Assembly: GCA_030052745.1 (NCBI GenBank)
Contig: JANBVO010000003.1
Span: forward strand, 868,001-932,000
Origin: Pleurostoma richardsiae
Taxonomy: Eukaryota; Ascomycota; Sordariomycetes; Calosphaeriales; Pleurostomataceae
Length of the DNA stretch: 64,000 nucleotides
Direction of reading: 5' to 3'
The position numbers were made by a program, and so were the translations under genes. A model generated the notes under the pieces. The model saw only the letters and a list, made by a program, of their open reading frames with translations, made no database searches and was not told the DNA's origin. This document shows, piece by piece, positions 58,981 through 64,000 of the stretch (positions are counted from its first letter, which is position 1; every line of letters begins with the position of its first letter).

Positions 58981-60606
58981 ATATCCGGTGAGGGTGAGGC
59001 GATCACCATCGCGTCTAATCCCTTTTTCCTGTTGCCTGCTGTGTCGTGATAAAGGCACTCATTATCACTGTGTTATGCGCTTACTCTGGGTCCCGCGTTA
59101 GTCATTTACATCCGTTGGTTGGCCGCTATCCCAGCACCTTCCAAATCGGGCCCGGCGAGCTCGTCTTGGTAATCATTAGCGGCTCCGTATTGGGGATGGA
59201 AGGCTTCCTTTGCTTCCTCCGGCTTTTAAGGACCACCAACTGCACTGTTGGGTGGTCTAGACATCTGTCTAGACTCCCTGGCTCCTTGAGAGCACGAGTC
59301 GTGGGTGTTGTGCTTCAGTCAGTCCGGCAACTTCTTAGCCTCGTCAGACAGGCATCACAGCCTCGGGAGTCGGAGATGGAAAAGCCCGCTGCGAAGGCCG
59401 TCGAACACGGAGTCTCTTTCTCTTCACGGGCCTCTCTGACTTAACTACTCTTGGAGCCGAGCTTTTAGAGTTAAATCTAAACATAGACTTGGCCAGCGGC
59501 TTGTGGGGGTGGAACTCGCCGTGAGACACCAAACCGAAACGCCAGCACTGATTCTCCAGGTCCTAAGCTTCACTTACCGCTACGGACTACAGCTTCGCCG
59601 ACGGCAGTTGTCCGCACAGCCCTCGGCAGCGGGGCATCGGTGAAGAGATTGGAGAAGGACCCAGATCTCGAAACTGAACTTTACGGCCTGCTCTACGAGA
59701 CGAAAGATGAGGGTGACGAGCGACAGCAGAAGAAACATCCGCTAACAGAAGTACCACTTCATCATAGCTATCACGTCTGCGTTCTGGGATGAATCTGTTA
59801 GCTGGGAAGACTCAAATGCCTGTCTGCGTTGTTCCCGCTCCTCAGGCGCTCGAGAGCCTAAACCCGGCGGGATCGTCGCCAAGCTTGAAACACCCCCAGG
59901 ATCCACGGGTGCGTCTGCTTGGCGGGCTGCTACCGCGGCCCCAGCTAGCGGGGTTTCAGCGCCCCGTCACTGTCGCAGCTGTGTGCCAAGATGCTCGCGA
60001 ATGCTTGTCGTCGAGCCTCAACAAGACACGTCGGGACGCTCAGGTTGACAGGCTCTTCCGCGAGCTCTGGCACAACTCGCCGCGTGGCTGGCAGAGGCTA
60101 ATGCTGTCCTCATTAGCCTGTCTAGCACAGTCAAGCTGTCTCCTCTTTTCTTCTTCGTTTCAAGTCCTGGGCAAGACGGCGATCAGGCCAAGTCCATAAC
60201 CTCGACTGGAGCCGAGAACAAGGACATCGAGGATGTCTCCCTCTGCGTCAGGTAGTTCGCTGCTACTCCAGAGGTGCCAGGGTCTGGATCTGTGGCTGTT
60301 GAGCAAGCAAACACCCGAGGCTTGGAGAGCGAGTGATCTCCATCGCGCCGGGTACTCATGCGCGTCCCTCTTGTCTTCCTCTTAACTCTACTATCGCCCT
60401 TCCATTTTGGGCCTCTTCTTTTTTTCGAACTCGGGTGGAGGACAACGATGAACGTTTCCATTTGAGTTTTCGAGTCGAACGATACAAGAGGCGAAAGGCA
60501 ACAAATCGTTCCTTCCACCCTTCTTATTCCAGACGGTCCATGCATGCATGGGACAGCCAAGCATTTGACTCCTGAATCTCCGACCAATCTGTACCATCCT
60601 CCTCCT

Positions 60607-60634
60607 TGAGCAAGTTCCTGAAAAAACTTGCTCA
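60607..60634. promoter_or_regulatory. Perfect 10-bp hairpin upstream of the permease start
   Basis: TGAGCAAGTT (60607-60616) and AACTTGCTCA (60625-60634) are perfect inverted repeats around an 8-base loop, 65 bases before the chosen ATG. It could be an mRNA stem-loop or a dyad protein site. Confidence 0.7.
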
Positions 60635-60698
60635 GTCTCAAGATCCGAGCTTCCCAGCACGCAATACCTGGGACACACCACGCGTGCTCCCGTCGTGG

Positions 60699-62837
60699 AT
60701 GGCGCCACCGACCGCCTCTTCATCCTCACGGCGGTACTCTGGCGCTATAACCACCGCCGCATCCCCGCTACAGGGGAACTTCGAGCTCAACTGCCGGTCC
60801 CCGGTACGGCCGTCATACGATGACGGCTCAGAGCCGAGCAGGCGGAGCGTAAATGGCAACTACAGCAGCGGGCCGTTCCTACAACCACCGAGGAGCTTCC
60901 CTTTCCCATCTATATCGACAGTGACAGCAGAGTCAAGGGTGCTATATGAGAATGACGACGGCGACCTTAGCGACGATGATGAGAAGTCTCTCTCAGAGGC
61001 GGAAAGCCAGCACTCCGCAACAGACGAAACCTGGTTTTTACAAGAACCGCAGTCGCCCAGCTCCAATCACGCCAGGCGGAGGAGGCGGCGAGATGACGAT
61101 GCCAAGCTGGGCGTCTTCTCCGCCGTCGGCATGATCGTCGGCAAGACGGTAGGCGTGGGCGCCTACTCCGTGCCCTCGGCCATATTCTCCGGCGTCGGCT
61201 CCGTCGGTATGACCCTCACTCTCTGGGCCGCTGGTAGCCTGATATCCTTCTGCGGGCTGGCCGTATACCTCGACCTCGGCACCGCCCTGCCCCGCAGCGG
61301 CGGAGAGCGTGTATACCTCGAGCGCATCTTTCGCCGGCCACACATGCTGGCGACATGCATGTTCATGGCCTACACCGTCCTCCTCGGCTTCTCCGCGCCC
61401 AACGCCATCGTCCTTGGCGAGTACGCCCTCTACGCTGTCGGTGCGTCTTCTTCCTCTTCATCCTCCTTCCCCAGCCCGTGGGCCGCCCGCGCCCTCGCCG
61501 TTGCAGCCGTCACTCTGCTCTGCTGGGTGCACGCTGCGCATCCGCGGGCCGGCCTGCGTCTCGTCAACGCCCTGGGCGCCGCCAAGATGCTCGCCTTGCT
61601 CATCGTCGTCGCCGCCGGCGCGGCGGGTGCCTTCATGGGCGTCGGGTCCGACCGTGGCGGCGGTGACGGCGGCGAGCTGCCCCTCCTTCTGCAGCACCAC
61701 GGCACCGGCCCGGGCCGCAGCACGGCACAGCGCAACTTCAGTGACGTGTGGGCGGGGACCAGCACCCAGCCGTACGACTACGCGACGGCGCTGCTTAAGG
61801 TGGTCTACTGTTTCCGCGGCTACGGCACCGCCAACCAGGTGCTCTCGGAGGTTCGCGACCCCGTGCGTACGCTGCGTGTCGCGGCGCCTGCGGCACTGGC
61901 ACTCGTCAGCCTGGCCTACATCTCAGTCAGTGTCGCCTTCTTCCTGGTGGTAGATAAGGATGATCTGCGGTCGGCCGGTGTCATCGCCGCGGGGGTCTTC
62001 TTCCGGAACGTTTTCGGCCCAGGCGCAGGAGCGCGCGTCCTCTCCGGCTTCGTCGTGCTCTCTGCGGCGAATAACATCGCCGCCACGAGCTTCGCCCAGG
62101 CGAGAGTGAACGAGGAGCTGGCGCGGGACGGTTTGTTGCCCTTTTCTAAATTTTGGACGACGACACCGGCAGTACCTGCGCGACGCGCGCCCTCCCGCCG
62201 CCCATCACCCCCGGCCAAGCATCGATTCCCCCCTACTACCGGGTGGCCTCCGTCCTCCCGCCGAGGCAGCCCCACGATGCCCCCCACCCGCGGCCTCCTC
62301 CTCCACTGGCTCGTCTCCGTCCTCGTCATCGTCCTTCCCCCTCCCGGCCGCATCTACGACTTCCTCGTCGACATCGGCGGGTACCCTGTCTCCGTCATTT
62401 CCGCCGCCGTCTCCCTTGGCCTGCTCTACCTGCACCTCGCCCCCTCCGAGGGGTGGGCTACGCCCTGCCGCGCCCCGCGCGCGGCCGTCCTGCTCTCCGC
62501 CCTCAGCAACGCCCTTCTGCTGGTGCTGCCGTGGGTCCCGCCGCGCGGGGGCCGCGGCGAGGACGGCAGGTTCGCGTACTACGCGTACCCGGCTACGGCG
62601 CTGGGGGTGCTGGGCTGCGGGGCGGGGTGGTGGGCTTGGTGGAGGACGAGGGAAGGGGGAGGTGTGAGGGACGGCGCGGGGAGGGGACACGGGAGAGGGG
62701 AGGGCAGCGTGGTGATCTGGTCGGTGGAGGATGAGCTGAAGAACGTGGATGGAGGGTTCGAGGCGAGGGGCTTACTGAGTGCTCGCCGGTCGGGTGATGA
62801 AGATAGAGAGGAGGCCTTGCGGCCAGGTGATTTATAG
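60699..62837 (+). CDS. APC-family amino-acid permease, MUP1/LAT type
   Basis: Proteins like Mup1 import methionine or other amino acids at the plasma membrane. From the ATG at 60699 a single exon encodes 712 residues. A disordered Ser-rich and acidic cytosolic tail covers ~1-135 (DDDEKSLSEAESQ). Then come about twelve membrane segments, starting with LGVFSAVGMIVGKTVGVGAY (TM1 with the family GxG bend) and continuing SVPSAIFSGVGSVGMTLTLW. Conserved YCFRGYGTANQVLSEVRDP and LSAANNIAATSFAQARVNEE follow. After RDGLLPFSKFW the usual short loop is replaced by ~40 Pro/Arg-rich residues before GLLLHWLVSVLVIVLPP. The frame is open upstream to a TTG at 60606 but has no earlier ATG, so the start could also lie in a missed upstream exon. 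The tail is Gly/Arg-rich. Confidence 0.9.
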   Translation: MAPPTASSSSRRYSGAITTAASPLQGNFELNCRSPVRPSYDDGSEPSRRSVNGNYSSGPFLQPPRSFPFPSISTVTAESRVLYENDDGDLSDDDEKSLSEAESQHSATDETWFLQEPQSPSSNHARRRRRRDDDAKLGVFSAVGMIVGKTVGVGAYSVPSAIFSGVGSVGMTLTLWAAGSLISFCGLAVYLDLGTALPRSGGERVYLERIFRRPHMLATCMFMAYTVLLGFSAPNAIVLGEYALYAVGASSSSSSSFPSPWAARALAVAAVTLLCWVHAAHPRAGLRLVNALGAAKMLALLIVVAAGAAGAFMGVGSDRGGGDGGELPLLLQHHGTGPGRSTAQRNFSDVWAGTSTQPYDYATALLKVVYCFRGYGTANQVLSEVRDPVRTLRVAAPAALALVSLAYISVSVAFFLVVDKDDLRSAGVIAAGVFFRNVFGPGAGARVLSGFVVLSAANNIAATSFAQARVNEELARDGLLPFSKFWTTTPAVPARRAPSRRPSPPAKHRFPPTTGWPPSSRRGSPTMPPTRGLLLHWLVSVLVIVLPPPGRIYDFLVDIGGYPVSVISAAVSLGLLYLHLAPSEGWATPCRAPRAAVLLSALSNALLLVLPWVPPRGGRGEDGRFAYYAYPATALGVLGCGAGWWAWWRTREGGGVRDGAGRGHGRGEGSVVIWSVEDELKNVDGGFEARGLLSARRSGDEDREEALRPGDL

Positions 62838-63624
62838 GAAAAGCGAGGCAACCAGGGTCTCTCGCGATATATCGTGAAGCATGTTGGACAAGGAGCTCCG
62901 AGCGACTTGTGTAGTGTAAATATATGGTCGGGCTAGAGGACTGGGTAGTCCACGAGGCCCAAGCATGTACATAATATATCACTTGTATAGATGGCCAAGA
63001 AGCGTTAATATATATACTCACACAAATTACTTCTCGGGCACAGGATAACTGCTCTCGTCACGGTTCCCTCTGCTTCGCCGACGAAGCCCGCGCCGCAATA
63101 CGGGTGGATTTACATACCTCGAGTCTTCTGGCGGATAGCGCCCTTGTGAAGCTTGAAAACCATAAACGAGCACGGGTAGAGAAACGGGAAGCAGAGGGAG
63201 TATGAGCAAACCAAGAGGGAGGAAAAGAAAAGAGAATCTTAAAAAAGGGCAAAAAATTATATGTTTGACAACGCTGCCAGTCGATACCGCTGCTATTAGA
63301 TTGGCGAGTAGAATTCCTTAACAGCCGTTTTCTCCCAAATTCACTTGCTTATAAAATTTGTGAGCAAAAGTGGTTCATACGACACAGGCAACAGCGAGTG
63401 CCCTCGGCGCATGAGGTGAGCTCCTCCCCCAATGCAATGAAGCCTGTTTTCATATGGAAATGCTATGCTTCGAAACAGTAATATGAGCGCGATGGTACTC
63501 TCGATGTCAAGAGGATGATCTGTCCACGTCATGTCTAAAAACATTCCGCCCGCCTCCCAGTGTACCCAGCCGCCAGCCTCATCGCGCATCCCAAGCCAAT
63601 CCCAAGCAGGTCTCTGTCCCAGCT
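62838..63624. other. Convergent 3' region, permease / lactone oxidase
   Basis: This 787-base spacer is AT-richer (TATATATCG, AATATATATAC) and holds the 3' ends of two converging genes. No coding frame was recognised. Confidence 0.4.
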
Positions 63625-64000
63625 CTACACGTCACTTTGTGCGCCCCTGTACAGGAACCCCCTCCGGTCCTGCGCCACCCTCTCCGCCTCCCGTTCCTCC
63701 AGCGGCAACACCTCCCCGTCACCCAAGACATATTTCCGGTGCCAGGACCCCACGAACATGCCCTCCGGATCCGCCCCGTCGCGCACCCTCCTCCACGCGG
63801 CCAGGTCCTCCCCGTACATCGCCTCGATCTCCTTTCCGGTGCAGTCGAAGTTCTTCGCCCAGTGCGGCCTCCCCCCGAGGTCGCGCATGAGCCACTCGAA
63901 CCCCTGGTAGTACCGCTCCGTGGCGGGCGGGTCCTTGTGGTACGGCCGGTACATGATGGCGTTGAGGTACAGCGTCGGGGCGGCGGCAGCGGGGCCGCCG
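63625..64000 (-). CDS. ALO1: D-arabinono-1,4-lactone oxidase, C-terminal part (partial at right edge)
   Basis: The FAD enzyme makes D-erythroascorbate from D-arabinono-1,4-lactone at the outer mitochondrial membrane. Only the last ~125 residues lie in the window. They read LYLNAIMYRPYHKDPPATER, then GFEWLMRDLGGRPHWAKNFD, and end YGEDLAAWRRVRDGADPEGM with FVGSWHRKYVLGDGEV and a short tail. The HWAKNF and DPEGMFVG..HR blocks are the hallmark of the ALO/GULO C-terminal domain. The stop is at 63627-63625. The FAD-binding domain is beyond the edge. Confidence 0.92.
   Translation of the reverse strand, partial: GGPAAAAPTLYLNAIMYRPYHKDPPATERYYQGFEWLMRDLGGRPHWAKNFDCTGKEIEAMYGEDLAAWRRVRDGADPEGMFVGSWHRKYVLGDGEVLPLEEREAERVAQDRRGFLYRGAQSDV

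Larger units (their letters stand above)
58818..60698. promoter_or_regulatory. Divergent 1.9-kb region, ABC transporter / permease
   Basis: It carries the promoters of two membrane-transport genes. Near the ABC gene is a GGCAAT/GGTGAT hexamer repeat (58945-58980). Between 59.4 and 60.2 kb some plus-strand segments read without stops (for example KPGGIVAKLETPPGSTGASA) but no gene could be built. Near the permease is a CT-rich block (60395-60430) and a 10-bp hairpin (60607-60634). Confidence 0.4.

Noticed and set aside
59379-60200. Possible small gene between the ABC transporter and the permease
   Set aside because: Open segments are in different frames with several stops and no consistent splice signals.
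1-64000. Retroelements, DNA transposons, secondary-metabolite clusters, rRNA or CRISPR
   Set aside because: No reverse transcriptase, integrase, transposase, polyketide/peptide synthase, rRNA or spaced repeat array was recognised on either strand.

Overview
The window looks like a nuclear chromosome segment from a filamentous ascomycete, most likely a Sordariomycete. The evidence is GC-rich exons split by short introns (about 50-370 bases) with GTRNGT donors and CTRAC-like branch points, TC-rich promoters, and a gene set typical of Pezizomycotina (NIMA kinase, Spp1/CFP1, Sco1, Yif1, SRP receptor, CNL1, MRP-type ABC transporter, MUP1-type permease, D-arabinono-1,4-lactone oxidase). Exon joins were derived by hand from splice signals and frame arithmetic. 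No rRNA, tRNA, CRISPR, intact transposon or virus-like element was recognised.

Layout, left to right. 1-3.7 kb: 5' end of the SRP receptor alpha gene (minus), divergent from YIF1 (plus), then an Mpv17/PMP22 membrane protein (plus). 3.7-7.2 kb: no gene recognised. 7.5-10.0 kb: a Q-rich coiled-coil protein with a very unusual ATG-free leader. 11.7-13.2 kb: mitochondrial HAD phosphatase (HDHD5/YKR070W type), convergent with choline kinase (13.6-16.4 kb, minus). 17.2-20.3 kb: SCO1 (minus) divergent from the COMPASS subunit SPP1 (plus). 21.8-22.4 kb: small BLOC-1 subunit CNL1-like protein (minus). 25.5-27.0 kb: secreted two-domain SGNH/CE2-like esterase, alone in gene-poor DNA. 32.5-33.5 kb: two-finger C2H2 regulator (minus). 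33.6-44.4 kb: an 11-kb gene-poor tract. 44.5-49.5 kb: NIMA kinase (minus) divergent from an ankyrin-BTB protein (plus). 49.5-53.6 kb: coding-like exons of an unrecognised, perhaps decayed, gene. 53.7-58.8 kb: a 14-exon ABCC transporter (minus), divergent from a MUP1-like amino-acid permease (plus, 60.7-62.8 kb). 63.6 kb to the end: 3' end of D-arabinono-1,4-lactone oxidase (minus).

Most genes are housekeeping and need no common pathway. Two neighbour pairs make functional sense: SRP receptor alpha with YIF1 (early secretory pathway) and the ABC exporter with the amino-acid permease (membrane transport). The most intriguing signals are the 1.08-kb ATG-free leader that stays open in frame with its gene, the 12-base motif repeated between SRP101 and YIF1, two in-frame stop-free introns at catalytic or domain positions, and the cryptic exons at 50.3-52.6 kb.
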